A stretch of 64,000 bases of DNA from Virgisporangium aliadipatigenens. Lineage in GTDB: Bacteria > Actinomycetota > Actinomycetes > Mycobacteriales > Micromonosporaceae. The DNA lies in NCBI RefSeq assembly GCF_016863615.1, contig NZ_BOPF01000021.1:62001-126000 (forward strand), in the 5' to 3' direction. The notes under the pieces were generated by a model that was not told the origin of the DNA, did not search any database, and saw only the letters and a list, made by a program, of their open reading frames with translations. Shown piece by piece: positions 25,123 through 33,459 of this stretch. The first letter of the stretch is position 1; the number at the start of each line of letters is the position of its first letter. The position numbers were made by a program, and so were the translations under genes.

Positions 25123-25935
25123 ATGCAGGCACGGTCGGCACTTTTTGACCTCTACGGCGACTACCTGCGCCCGCGCGGCGGACGCGCCCCGGTGGCCGCT
25201 CTGGTAAGGCTGCTCGCACCACTGGGCATCGCCGCGCCGGCCGTTCGTACCGCAGTATCCCGCATGGTCAGGCAGGGGTGGCTGCATCCGCTGCGACTGT
25301 CCACCGGCCCGGGCTACCTGCTCACCCCCAAGGCCGCCCGCCGGCTCGATGACGCCGCCGCGCGCATCTACCGGACCGGCCGCACGCCGTGGGACGGGAA
25401 GTTCGACCTGGTGCTGTTGGAGCCGCCGACCGCCCGGGCCGAGCGGCAACGCCTCGCCACCACGCTCGGCTTCCTCGGCTACGGCGCCGTCGACCAGGGC
25501 ACCTGGGTCGCCGCGCGGCCGACCGACGAGGTCGAGACGGTGCTGACCGAGGCCGGTGTGCAGTTCGAACGCTTCACCGCCACGCACGCCGGCGGCATCG
25601 TGGGCGCCGCCGCGCTGGTGCGCCGGGCGTGGGACCTGACGGAGATCGGGCAGGCGTACGAACGTTTCGTGACCGAACTGACGCCGATCGTCGAGGCCGC
25701 GCACGAGGGCGACGAGGCCTGCTACACGGCCCGGTTCCAGCTGGTGCACGCGTGGCGGACGTTCCTGTTCCGGGACGCGCAGCTGCCGTCGGTGCTGCTC
25801 CCCCGCCGCTGGCCGGGCACCTCCGCGGCGATCTTCTTCGACCAGCATGCGACGAAGCTGCGCCCGGCGGCGGACCGGTTCGTCGACCATTGTCTGGAGC
25901 ACGCCGCCCAGCGCAGCTCGATACCCGTTCGTTGA
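25123..25935 (+). CDS. PaaX-family transcriptional regulator
   Basis: The 270-residue protein has the PaaX architecture. A winged-helix N-terminus (FDLYGDYLRPRGGRAPVAALVRLLAPLGI, AVRTAVSRMVRQGWL) is followed by a middle domain (WDGKFDLVLLEPP) and the C-terminal domain containing the W-D-L and YxxF features (AWDLTEIGQAYERFV) and LVHAWRTFLFRDAQLPSVLLP. PaaX represses phenylacetate degradation genes and is released by phenylacetyl-CoA. Here it is followed 11 bp later by an enoyl-CoA hydratase/isomerase gene, so an acyl-CoA ligand is likely, but a full paa cluster is absent. Confidence 0.9.
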   Translation: MQARSALFDLYGDYLRPRGGRAPVAALVRLLAPLGIAAPAVRTAVSRMVRQGWLHPLRLSTGPGYLLTPKAARRLDDAAARIYRTGRTPWDGKFDLVLLEPPTARAERQRLATTLGFLGYGAVDQGTWVAARPTDEVETVLTEAGVQFERFTATHAGGIVGAAALVRRAWDLTEIGQAYERFVTELTPIVEAAHEGDEACYTARFQLVHAWRTFLFRDAQLPSVLLPRRWPGTSAAIFFDQHATKLRPAADRFVDHCLEHAAQRSSIPVR

Positions 25936-25946
25936 GAGAGGCCCAC

Positions 25947-26735
25947 ATGGCACCCCTTCTCGTCGACCGCGACGGCGCGGTCGTCACGCTCACGCTCAAC
26001 CGGCCCGACGCGCTCAACTCGCTGGACACCGCGCTGAAGGTGGCGCTCCTGGAGGCCCTGCGGGAGCTGCGCACCGACCCGACGTGCCGGGCGGTGGTGC
26101 TCGCCGGTGCCGGGCGGGCGTTCTGCGGCGGGCAGGACCTGCGCGAGCACGTGGCGTCGTTGGAGTCCGGCGAGGGTCAGCAGCTGGACACCGTGCGGGA
26201 GCACTACAACCCCATCGCCCTGGCGCTGGCCGGCGTCGGCAAGCCGGTGGTCGCCGCGGTGCGCGGGATGGCGGCGGGCGCGGGCGCGTCGCTGGCGTTC
26301 CTCGCCGACCTGCGGGTCGGTGGGCCGCGCACGGCGTTCCTGATGGCCTTCGCCAACGTGGGGCTGGCGGCCGACACGGGGGCGTCGTGGACGCTGCCGC
26401 GCCTGGTGGGCACGGCCAAGGCGACAGAGATGCTGATGCTGGCGGAGCCCGTGGACGCCGCCGAGGCGTTCCGGCTGGGACTGCTGACGCGGCTGGTGGA
26501 CGACGACGAGAAGGTGCTGCCGGCCGCGCAGGAGCTGGCGGCCCGCCTCGCCGCCGGGCCGACCGTGGCGTACGCGCAGATCAAGGCGGAGCTGTCGGTC
26601 GCGGCCACCGCCACGCTGGAGCAGTCGTTGGAACGGGAGGCCGAGGCGCAGGCGCTCTGCGGCGGCACCCACGACCACACGGCGTCGACGATGGCGTTCG
26701 TCAACAAGCAGCGGCCGGTGTACGAGGGTCGCTAG
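25947..26735 (+). CDS. Enoyl-CoA hydratase/isomerase (PaaG-like)
   Basis: This 262-residue crotonase-fold enzyme has TLTLNRPDALNSLD, the oxyanion-hole strand AFCGGQDLREH, and VAAVRGMAAGAGASLAFLADLRVG. The second oxyanion-hole/catalytic region is FANVGLAADTGASWTLPRLVG. The Asp in AADTG is typical of PaaG/PaaB isomerases (1,2-epoxyphenylacetyl-CoA isomerase) rather than hydratases with two Glu. GAGAGAGG precedes the ATG. Its pairing with a PaaX-family regulator suggests phenylacetyl-CoA or a related aromatic acyl-CoA; that is inference. Confidence 0.85.
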   Translation: MAPLLVDRDGAVVTLTLNRPDALNSLDTALKVALLEALRELRTDPTCRAVVLAGAGRAFCGGQDLREHVASLESGEGQQLDTVREHYNPIALALAGVGKPVVAAVRGMAAGAGASLAFLADLRVGGPRTAFLMAFANVGLAADTGASWTLPRLVGTAKATEMLMLAEPVDAAEAFRLGLLTRLVDDDEKVLPAAQELAARLAAGPTVAYAQIKAELSVAATATLEQSLEREAEAQALCGGTHDHTASTMAFVNKQRPVYEGR

Positions 26736-26807
26736 CGTTTCGTACGAACGACGTAAAACACTCGCGCCGCCACGAATCACGCATAAATCAGTCATACAGT
26801 GGGGCCC

Positions 26808-28157
26808 GTGACAACGCGTGAGGATGTGGCACACCTGCTGCGGCGCGCCACGTTCGGCCCGCGGGCGATGGACCTGGACGAGGCCGAACGGATCGGGTTC
26901 GGCGCCACCCTCGACGGGCTGCTGACCCAGACCGGCCCCACGCCGGGGACCGACCCGGGGGCCGAACGGACACCGGTGCCGCCGGCGGAGCGGGACCCTT
27001 ATGCCGTTCTCCCGAAAAACGCCGACGGGGACGCGAAGGCGGCGGCGGTCAAGGCGCAGAAGGCGCAGGTCGTGGCGCTCACCTCGTGGTGGGTGAACCG
27101 GATGGTGAGCGCGGAGCACCAGGCCCGCGAGAAGCTGACCTTCTTCTGGCACGGCCACTGGGCCACGTCGGCGCAGAAGGTCCGCTCGGCCAACCTGATG
27201 CGCACCCAGCAGCAGACGCTGTACCGGCTCGCCGGCGGCGACTTCGGTCCCATGGTGCACGCGATGGTGCGCGACCCGGCCCTCATCTACTGGCTCGACG
27301 GGCAGCGCAACTCGGCCGCCGCCCCCAACGAGAACCTGGCCCGCGAGCTGATGGAGCTGTTCACGCTCGGCATCGGCAACTACTCCGAGGCCGACGTGAA
27401 GGAGGGCGCGCGGGCGCTCACCGGCTGGCAGCTCGACCGGGTCGAGGGAACGGCGTCGTTCAGCCCGAAGAGGTTCGACAGCAAGCCGAAGACCATCCTC
27501 GGCAAGCGCGCCGACCACGACGCCGACGACTTCGTGGAACTCCTGCTGGCACACCCGGCGACGGCGAAGTTCGTGACGGCGCGGCTCTGGTTCCGTTATG
27601 CCTCCGGTGAGCCCGTTCCCGCGCAGACGCACGAACGACTCGTCGCCGCGTACGGCGCGAAGCGCGACATCACGGCCGCGCTGCGGGCGATGTTCACCGA
27701 TCCGGCGTTCGCGGCGACGCGGGGGCAGCTGGTGAAGCAGCCGGTCGAGTGGGCGGTCGGCGCGATGCGGCAGCTCGGCGTCGAGCCCGGGTCGTGGAAG
27801 GAGAACGACCGCAAGCAGCTCAACGCGGCGCTGGACGCGCTGGGGCAGGTGCCGTTCGCGCCGCCGAGCGTGGGCGGGTGGCCGGCGGGTGCCGCGTGGT
27901 TGACCACGTCGACGACGCAGGTGCGGCTCGGGTTGGCCAACCGGTTCGCCAACAACGTGTCGCCGGCGACGCTCGATGCCGTCGCGTCGGCACCGGCCGC
28001 CGGGCGGCCGGACGCGCTGGCGCGGCTGCTGGCCGTGGAGTCGTTCAGCACGCGGACCCGCGCGGTGCTGCTCGACGCGGGCAACTCCGGCAAGCAGGCC
28101 GACCTGCGCCGGCAGATCGCGCTGGCCCTGGCCAGCCCCGAGTACTGCGTGCAATAG
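26808..28157 (+). CDS. DUF1800 family protein
   Basis: The 449-residue protein matches DUF1800: EDVAHLLRRATFGPRAMDLDEAERIGF, WWVNRMVSAEHQAREKLTFFWHGHWATS, LMRTQQQTLYRLAGGDFG and NENLARELMELFTLGIGNYSEADVKEGARALTGW. Homologues are almost always paired with DUF1501 proteins, as here, and are thought to act at the cell surface, but no biochemical role is known. No signal peptide is visible in this member. The start is GTG at 26808 (alternatively GTG 26799). A perfect palindrome TTCGTACGAA lies upstream at 26739-26748. Confidence 0.88.
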   Translation: MTTREDVAHLLRRATFGPRAMDLDEAERIGFGATLDGLLTQTGPTPGTDPGAERTPVPPAERDPYAVLPKNADGDAKAAAVKAQKAQVVALTSWWVNRMVSAEHQAREKLTFFWHGHWATSAQKVRSANLMRTQQQTLYRLAGGDFGPMVHAMVRDPALIYWLDGQRNSAAAPNENLARELMELFTLGIGNYSEADVKEGARALTGWQLDRVEGTASFSPKRFDSKPKTILGKRADHDADDFVELLLAHPATAKFVTARLWFRYASGEPVPAQTHERLVAAYGAKRDITAALRAMFTDPAFAATRGQLVKQPVEWAVGAMRQLGVEPGSWKENDRKQLNAALDALGQVPFAPPSVGGWPAGAAWLTTSTTQVRLGLANRFANNVSPATLDAVASAPAAGRPDALARLLAVESFSTRTRAVLLDAGNSGKQADLRRQIALALASPEYCVQ

Positions 28158-28169
28158 GAGGGAGCACGG

Positions 28170-29411
28170 ATGGACACCGTCACCCGGCGCCGGTTCCTGG
28201 TCGCCAGCGGCGTCGTCGGCGGGACCGCCCTCGCCGCCGGGGCCGGCACGCTCACCTGGCGCGAACTCTTCCGGACCGAGAAGCTGCGCAGCGGCCACAG
28301 CACCGGCACCCTTGTGCTGATCACGCTCTACGGCGGCAACGACGGGCTCGCGACGGTGGTGCCGCACGCCGACCCGGCGTACCGGCAGGCTCGCGGCGAT
28401 CTCGCGATCCCGGGCGAGAGCGTGCTGCCGCTGGATCAGACGGTCGGGTTGAGCCCTTCGCTGGCGGCGTTCAAGCGGCAGTTCGACGCGGGGCATCTCG
28501 CGGTCGTGCGGGGGGTGGGCTATCCGAAGCCCGACCGGAGCCACTTCCGTTCGATGGACATCTGGCAGACGGCGGACCCGGTGCAGCCCGGCAACACCGG
28601 GTGGATCGGACGCTTCCTCGACGCCAACCGGGCCGCCGACTCGCGGTGGGCCGTGACGTTCGAGCCGGTGCTGCCGCCGGTGCTGGCCGGCGCCTCGAAG
28701 GCCGGCGCGGCCGTCACCACCAACGGGCTCAAGCTGCCCAGCGGCTACCGCACGCCGATGCTCGCCGGCCTCGGCCGGCCGGAGGAGGAGTCACCGCTGC
28801 GGGCCCGGGCCGCGCGCGCCTTCGCCGACCTGGTGCGGGTGGACGAGATGGTGCGCGGGCTGCCCGAGCACGAGGAGACCGAGGAGACCGAGGACGGCAT
28901 GCCGGCCGCCACCTCCACCGGCGGCGGCAAGGCGTCGCTCGCCCAGCAGCTGCGGCTCATCGCGCGCTGCGTCGAGGCGGAGGTCGCGCCGCGGGTGTAC
29001 TCGGCGTCGCTCGGCGGCTTCGACCTGCACGCCGACGGGCACGAGGCGCAGCTGACCCTGCTGCGCGACCTGGACAAGGCCGTCGGGAGCTTCCTCGACC
29101 GGATGGCCAGGACGCCCGCCGGGCGCCGGGTGGTCGTCGCCGTCTACTCCGAGTTCGGTCGGCGGGTCCGGGCGAACGCCTCCGACGGCACCGACCACGG
29201 CACCGCGTCCGACATGTTCCTGCTGGGGGTGCCGGTGCGCGGCGGCCTCTACGGCGCACCGCCGAGCCTCACCGACCTGGACGACGGCGACCTGAAGTAC
29301 ACGACCGACTTCCGCGACGTGTACGGAACCCTGCTCGCCGATGTGCTGGACACCGATCCGGCCCAGGTCCTGGGCGGCTGGACCGGCCGCCTTCCGGAGC
29401 TGCTGCACTGA
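28170..29411 (+). CDS. DUF1501 protein with twin-arginine signal
   Basis: The 413-residue protein begins with a Tat signal (VTRRRFLVASGVVGGTALAAGA). It continues with the DUF1501 alkaline-phosphatase-like fold: LVLITLYGGNDGLATVVPHADPAYRQAR, RGVGYPKPDRSHFRSMDIWQTA, YSEFGRRVRANASDGTDHGTASDMFLLG, and DLKYTTDFRDVYGTLLADVL. The conserved Asp/His residues suggest a metallohydrolase such as a sulfatase or phosphatase. It would be exported folded by the Tat system (tatB is in this window). GGAGGGAG precedes the ATG. It is 12 bp after DUF1800 and overlaps the next gene by one base. Confidence 0.9.
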   Translation: MDTVTRRRFLVASGVVGGTALAAGAGTLTWRELFRTEKLRSGHSTGTLVLITLYGGNDGLATVVPHADPAYRQARGDLAIPGESVLPLDQTVGLSPSLAAFKRQFDAGHLAVVRGVGYPKPDRSHFRSMDIWQTADPVQPGNTGWIGRFLDANRAADSRWAVTFEPVLPPVLAGASKAGAAVTTNGLKLPSGYRTPMLAGLGRPEEESPLRARAARAFADLVRVDEMVRGLPEHEETEETEDGMPAATSTGGGKASLAQQLRLIARCVEAEVAPRVYSASLGGFDLHADGHEAQLTLLRDLDKAVGSFLDRMARTPAGRRVVVAVYSEFGRRVRANASDGTDHGTASDMFLLGVPVRGGLYGAPPSLTDLDDGDLKYTTDFRDVYGTLLADVLDTDPAQVLGGWTGRLPELLH

Positions 29412-29851
29412 TGCGTAACACCTGGTTGTGGCGCACGTTCGGCGTCGCCCTGCTCGGCGCGGCCGTCGCCTTCGCCGGCCTGGCCAGCTGCCGTTCGTCC
29501 CCCGACCGGCCGCCCGCCGCCACGCCGTCGGCCGTGCCCCAGGCGGCGTCGCCCGCGCTCTCGTCCGTCCCGTCCGCGGCCGAACGCGAACGCGCCTACG
29601 CGGATCTCGTGGACCGGGTGACCAACGTGGCCTTCGCCCCGGACTCGCCCGCATACGACGTGCGCAACGTGGACGCGTTCCTCGACGAGGTGGTGGCGGC
29701 GCTGCACGCGGGCCGGCCGGTGCCGGCCGAACGGATCAAAGCGGCGGCGGCCGGCTTCAGGCCCGCGGCGTCGGGCGTCAAGGGCTACAGCCGCGCGGAG
29801 GTGGACGCGTTCATCGGCGAACTGACCGATCGCATGGCCCAGCTGCCGTAG
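29411..29851 (+). CDS. Putative lipoprotein with two DivIVA-like short repeats
   Basis: The 146-residue protein has a signal sequence ending in a lipobox (AFAGLASC, Cys~27) and a Pro/Ala/Ser linker. Two copies of a DivIVA-N-like motif follow: AYDVRNVDAFLDEVVAAL and GYSRAEVDAFIGELTDRM, each preceded by FAP or FRP. In cytoplasmic proteins this Y-x4-VDxFL motif marks DivIVA or SepF-like helices; here it would be outside the membrane. The gene overlaps the DUF1501 stop (TGATG), so it belongs to that operon. I do not know a named family for it. Confidence 0.75.
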   Translation: MRNTWLWRTFGVALLGAAVAFAGLASCRSSPDRPPAATPSAVPQAASPALSSVPSAAERERAYADLVDRVTNVAFAPDSPAYDVRNVDAFLDEVVAALHAGRPVPAERIKAAAAGFRPAASGVKGYSRAEVDAFIGELTDRMAQLP

Positions 29852-29852
29852 C

Positions 29853-30365
29853 TCAGTCCTCGTCCTCCTCCGGGTCGAGGTTGGTCTCCTCGCCGAGCAC
29901 GAACGCCTGCATGGCCAGCTCGTCCCCGGAGGGCGAGACGAACGCCGGCAGCTCCCGGGGCCCCAGCTCGGCCACGTAGGACCAGAAGGCGCGCACCGCC
30001 TCGGCCGGCGTGGCCGCTTCGATGGGCAGGTCCACGCTCACCAGCCAGGTGCGCCTGACCGGCTCGGCGCCCGCCTTCGCGGAGTACTGCGCGAACGTCC
30101 CGGGGTCGAGCGGGTGCACGCCGGGCCCGGAGACCGCCAGGTCCTCGGCGGGCAGCGGGGCGTCGAAGAGGCGGTGCGTGTAGGCGACCCGGCCGTCCGG
30201 GGTGACCCGTCCGAGGCCGAACACCGCCCTGGACCCGTTGTCGACGGTGAGCAGCACGGGATCGCCGGCGGACGGCCCGGCGCCGGGCAGCGGGACCGAC
30301 TCGTGGGCGTACAACCGCTCCGTCTCGTACCCGTCCGGGGTCAGAACCAGTGCCCAAGGTGCCAT
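29853..30365 (-). CDS. Conserved-type hypothetical protein
   Basis: The ~170-residue soluble protein begins MAPWALVLTPDGYETERLYAHESVPLPG and ends in an acidic tail (EETNLDPEEDED). It contains LLTVDNGSRAVFGLGRVTPDGRVAYTHRLFD, a beta-rich stretch reminiscent of actinobacterial hypothetical proteins near tag, but I cannot name the family. It has no membrane segment. It is co-directional with tag just upstream (13-bp gap), so the two are probably co-transcribed. An ATG at 30416 would extend it, but the ATG at 30365 looks more natural. Confidence 0.65.
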   Translation of the reverse strand: MAPWALVLTPDGYETERLYAHESVPLPGAGPSAGDPVLLTVDNGSRAVFGLGRVTPDGRVAYTHRLFDAPLPAEDLAVSGPGVHPLDPGTFAQYSAKAGAEPVRRTWLVSVDLPIEAATPAEAVRAFWSYVAELGPRELPAFVSPSGDELAMQAFVLGEETNLDPEEDED

Positions 30366-30378
30366 GTCCGCTATCCCA

Positions 30379-30957
30379 TCACGTCGCCCCGACCGGGACG
30401 TGACACCCCAGCACATGATCGTCGACCATGCCGGTGGCCTGCATCAACGCGTAGGCGGTGGTCGGCCCGACGAACCGGAACCCGCGCTTCTTCAGCTCCT
30501 TGGCCATGGCGGTCGACTCGGCCGTGATCGCCGGCAGCTCGGCGAAGCCGGCCAGCCGCACCTCCCGTGGCTCCGGCGCGAACGACCACAGCAGACCCGA
30601 CAGGTCCACCGGCAGGTCGGCCGCCACGCGTGCGTTGTGCAGCGTGGCCTCGATCTTCTGCCGGTTGCGCACAATGCCGGTGTCGGCGAGCAGCCGCTCC
30701 ACGTCGTCCGGCCCGAACGCCGCGATCTTGGCCACGTCGAAGCCCGCGAAGGCCGCCCGGAAGTTGTCCCGCTTGCGCAGGATCGTGATCCACGACAGCC
30801 CCGACTGGAACGCCTCCAGCGTGATCTTCTCGAAGAGCGCGGCGGAGTCGCGGACCGGCCGGCCCCACTCGTCGTCGTGGTAGGCGCGGTAGTCGGGCGT
30901 GGACGCGCCCCAACCGCAGCGAGCGAGCCCGTCGTCACCAATCACCAGATCCGGCAC
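30379..30957 (-). CDS. tag: DNA-3-methyladenine glycosylase I
   Basis: The 192-residue enzyme excises 3-methyladenine from alkylated DNA. It carries ARCGWG (zinc Cys), YRAYHDDEWGRPV (zinc His and active-site region), the HhH-like FEKITLEAFQSGLSWITILRKRDNFRAAF, and the C-terminal MQATGMVDDHVLGCHVP (zinc His and Cys). All family-defining residues are visible. It starts at a GTG at 30957. In M. tuberculosis tagA lies near folP2 and the DivIVA-like Rv1209, as here. Together with the SOS-linked SplB-like protein and the AlkA-like protein, this window has several DNA-repair genes, though not in one operon. Confidence 0.93.
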   Translation of the reverse strand: MPDLVIGDDGLARCGWGASTPDYRAYHDDEWGRPVRDSAALFEKITLEAFQSGLSWITILRKRDNFRAAFAGFDVAKIAAFGPDDVERLLADTGIVRNRQKIEATLHNARVAADLPVDLSGLLWSFAPEPREVRLAGFAELPAITAESTAMAKELKKRGFRFVGPTTAYALMQATGMVDDHVLGCHVPVGAT

Positions 30958-30966
30958 GGGCAGACG

Positions 30967-31920
30967 CTAGCGCGCGGGTACGACACTTTCCCGCACGACG
31001 TCCTCCACCGCCGGAGCGGCCGGCGCCTTCGTGGCAACGGTGCGCTGCGACAGCCATCCGCCCAGCAGCACGATCCCCGCGCCGAGCACCTGGTACCAGT
31101 GCAGGCGTTCGTCGAGGAGCGTGACGCCGACCGCCAGCGAGACCAGCGGGATCAGGTAGGTGACCGTGGAGGCCACCGTGGCACCGGCGTCGCGCACCAG
31201 CGAATGGTGCAGCAGGTAGGCGATGCCCGTGCCGAACACGCCGAGCGCCGCCACGGCGAGGGTCGAACGCAGCGGAAACGCCGAGGGAACCCCGCCGAGG
31301 AGGGGCGTCACGAGCGCCAGCTGCAGCGTCGCCATGAGCAGCTGTCCGCAGGCGAGCGCGGCGAGCGAGTAGCCGGTGCCGGTGAGGAACCGCCGCACGT
31401 ACGCCCAGCCGGCCGCGTACAGGGCGGCGGCCGTGAGCGCCATCAGGGTCGGCACGCCGCCCGCGAACCCCTGCCACACGCCGAGCACCACGGCGACCCC
31501 GGCGAAGCCGGTGACCAGGCCGGCGAGGCGGGTGCGGGTGGGGCGTTCGTCGGGGAGCACGGCCAGCGCGACGAGAACGGTGAACAGCGGCGTGGTGGCG
31601 TTGCAGATGCCGGCGAGCGCGGACGGGATGTGTCGTTCGGCGTATCCGAACAGGGTGAACGGCACCGACGCCGTGATGGACGCCGCCACGAACAGGTGGC
31701 CCCAGACCTTGAGCGATCGCGGGAGGCGTTCGCGGCGCACGGCCACCACGGCGAGCAGCACCGCCGCCCCGAACGCCACCCGCCCGAGCGTCACCTGCGT
31801 CGGGTGGAACGCCTCGACGCCGAGCCGGATCAGCAGGAAGCTCACGCCCCAGATCGCGGCGAGCAGGACGAAACGGGGCACCCAGGTGGGCGAGGTGGGC
31901 TCTGGCGCGGTGGTGTTCAT
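30967..31920 (-). CDS. EamA/DMT-family transporter
   Basis: A ten-helix drug/metabolite transporter of 317 residues with two EamA units (FVLLAAIWGVSFLLIRLGVEAF, ITASVPFTLFGYAERHIPSALAGICNATTPLF, and GTGIAYLLHHSLVRDAGATVASTVTYLIPLVSL). It probably exports a small metabolite or amino acid. I start at ATG 31920, with AGGG upstream, instead of an in-frame ATG at 31974. It is divergent from a LysR gene over about 80 bp, so that LysR is its likely regulator. Confidence 0.87.
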   Translation of the reverse strand: MNTTAPEPTSPTWVPRFVLLAAIWGVSFLLIRLGVEAFHPTQVTLGRVAFGAAVLLAVVAVRRERLPRSLKVWGHLFVAASITASVPFTLFGYAERHIPSALAGICNATTPLFTVLVALAVLPDERPTRTRLAGLVTGFAGVAVVLGVWQGFAGGVPTLMALTAAALYAAGWAYVRRFLTGTGYSLAALACGQLLMATLQLALVTPLLGGVPSAFPLRSTLAVAALGVFGTGIAYLLHHSLVRDAGATVASTVTYLIPLVSLAVGVTLLDERLHWYQVLGAGIVLLGGWLSQRTVATKAPAAPAVEDVVRESVVPAR

Positions 31921-32003
31921 GCGTTCTACCCTGGTGCGGGCCAACGTTAAGCACAATTTATTTGATCTGTACACAACCTCGTAGGACTGCTGAAGTGTTC
32001 AAC
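31921..32003. promoter_or_regulatory. AT-rich divergent promoter region, EamA/LysR
   Basis: This 83-bp gap between divergent starts contains an unusual AT-rich stretch (AACGTTAAGCACAATTTATT, then TTGATCTGTACACAA) in otherwise very GC-rich DNA. It includes CACAA repeated twice (31950s and 31973-31977). It is the natural place for LysR binding and for both promoters. Confidence 0.55.
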
Positions 32004-32933
32004 ATGGATCGGCTGCGCGTCCTGCACGCCGTCGCGCGGCACGGGTCGATCAGCGCGGCCGCGGGCGTTCTGCACGTGACGACCTCGGCCGTCTCCCAGC
32101 AGCTCGCCAAGCTGGAGCGGGAGGTCGGCCAGGTGCTCACCGAGCGCAGCGGCCGCGGCATCCGACTGACCGACGCCGGCCACCTGCTCGCGGGTCACGC
32201 GGGCGGGCTGATCGCCGCGCTGGACGCGGCCGCGGCCGACCTCGCCGCCCATCGCGGCACGGTCGCGGGGCGGGTGACCATCGCGTTCTTCGCCTCCGCC
32301 GTGCGCGGTCTCGGCCCGGACACCCTCTCCCTTCTGCGGGAACGTCACCCGCTGCTCACGGTCCGGCTGGCCGAGCAGGAGCCGCCGGAGTCCGTGCCGC
32401 TGACGCTGCGGGGCGAGATCGACGTGGCGGTCGTGCTCGACCTGCCGGACGCGCCGTTCGCCGTGCCCGAGGGGCTGCTGCGCGAACCGCTGCTGGACGA
32501 CGTGATCGACGTGGCGCTGCCGGCCACCCATCCGCTCGCCGGCGCCGGCACCATCACGCTGGACCAGCTGCCGGGCGAGGAGTGGATCAACTGGCCGGAC
32601 GGCGGCTACTGCCACGCCTGGCTCTCGCGGACGCTGCGCCGCAACGGCGTCGAGCCGCGCATCACGCACACCGCCAACGAGTACTCCAGCCAGTTGGCGC
32701 TGGTGGCGGCCGGGTTCGGCGTCAGCGTGCTGCCCCGCCTCGGCCGCGAACGGATCCCCGCCGGCGTGCGGCTCGTGGCGCTGGACCCGACGCCGGTGCG
32801 CCAGCTCTACGCGGTGTGGCGGGCCGACACGGCGCACCGCCCGGCGATCGGCGCGACGGTGCGCGCGTTGCGGGACGCCGCTCAGCGGCACTGCGACGCG
32901 ATGGCGACCGAGAGGCCCGTCGCCGCGGCGTGA
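32004..32933 (+). CDS. LysR-family transcriptional regulator
   Basis: The 309-residue protein has an N-terminal winged helix-turn-helix (LRVLHAVARHGSISAAAGVLHVTTSAVSQQLAKLEREVG, then LLTERSGRGIRLTDAGHLL-like). A LysR substrate-binding domain follows (VTIAFFASAVRGLGPDTLSLL, VSVLPRLGRERIPAGVRLV). It likely controls its own promoter and the divergent EamA exporter in response to a metabolite that the transporter removes. The ATG at 32004 is preceded only by a weak GAAGTG. Confidence 0.88.
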   Translation: MDRLRVLHAVARHGSISAAAGVLHVTTSAVSQQLAKLEREVGQVLTERSGRGIRLTDAGHLLAGHAGGLIAALDAAAADLAAHRGTVAGRVTIAFFASAVRGLGPDTLSLLRERHPLLTVRLAEQEPPESVPLTLRGEIDVAVVLDLPDAPFAVPEGLLREPLLDDVIDVALPATHPLAGAGTITLDQLPGEEWINWPDGGYCHAWLSRTLRRNGVEPRITHTANEYSSQLALVAAGFGVSVLPRLGRERIPAGVRLVALDPTPVRQLYAVWRADTAHRPAIGATVRALRDAAQRHCDAMATERPVAAA

Positions 32934-32934
32934 G

Positions 32935-33459
32935 TCAGGGCAGGCGGCCGGCCTCGACCAGTTTCGCGAAGCGCTTGAGCGCGTGCGTGAGGCTGACCTT
33001 CGATCCCGGCCACACGACCGGCCACGCGACCTTGCCGGCCGCCCCGCCGGGCAGGTGGAACCACTCGTGCCAGACGACCTGGGTGCGCTCGCCCTCCATC
33101 GGCGTGCAGCGCAGCACGCCCGGCCCGCGCAGCACCTTGCCGTGGTGCACGACGTGCACGGTGCGCGGCGGATCGAGCTTGACGACCCGCATTTCGTCGC
33201 GCAGGACGGCCGGGCCGACCTTGGTGACCGCCTCGATCGAGGAACCCGGACCGCCGTCGCCCTCGACGACGCGCACGGACGTGAAGGGGATCCACTCGCC
33301 CTGGCGTTCCCAGGCGATGAACGCGGCGAAGACCCGATCGGCCGGCGCGTTGACGATCACCGTGGCGGTGACCTCTCCGGAGCCGGGGCGGGTGGCGTCG
33401 CCGAGCCCCGCGGCGGCCCCTCCCTCGACAGGTCCGCTCACTGCCTCCCGCTCGCTCAT
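32935..33459 (-). CDS. SRPBCC (polyketide cyclase/START-like) protein
   Basis: The 174-residue protein has a disordered N-terminus and a START-like domain: VTATVIVNAPADRVFAAFIAWERQGEWIPFTSVRVVEG, PPRTVHVVHHGKVLRGPGVLRCTPMEGERTQVVWHEWF and LKRFAKLVEAG. This fold forms a hydrophobic pocket for lipids, polyketides or other small molecules. The ligand cannot be told. It overlaps the DivIVA-like gene by ATGA, so the two are translationally coupled. Confidence 0.85.
   Translation of the reverse strand: MSEREAVSGPVEGGAAAGLGDATRPGSGEVTATVIVNAPADRVFAAFIAWERQGEWIPFTSVRVVEGDGGPGSSIEAVTKVGPAVLRDEMRVVKLDPPRTVHVVHHGKVLRGPGVLRCTPMEGERTQVVWHEWFHLPGGAAGKVAWPVVWPGSKVSLTHALKRFAKLVEAGRLP

Noticed and set aside
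25722-28544. 940-codon minus-strand frame opposite the enoyl-CoA hydratase and DUF1800 genes
   Set aside because: Same GC-frame artefact: low-complexity Arg/Pro/Ala translation and no ribosome binding site, whereas the plus strand encodes recognisable families.
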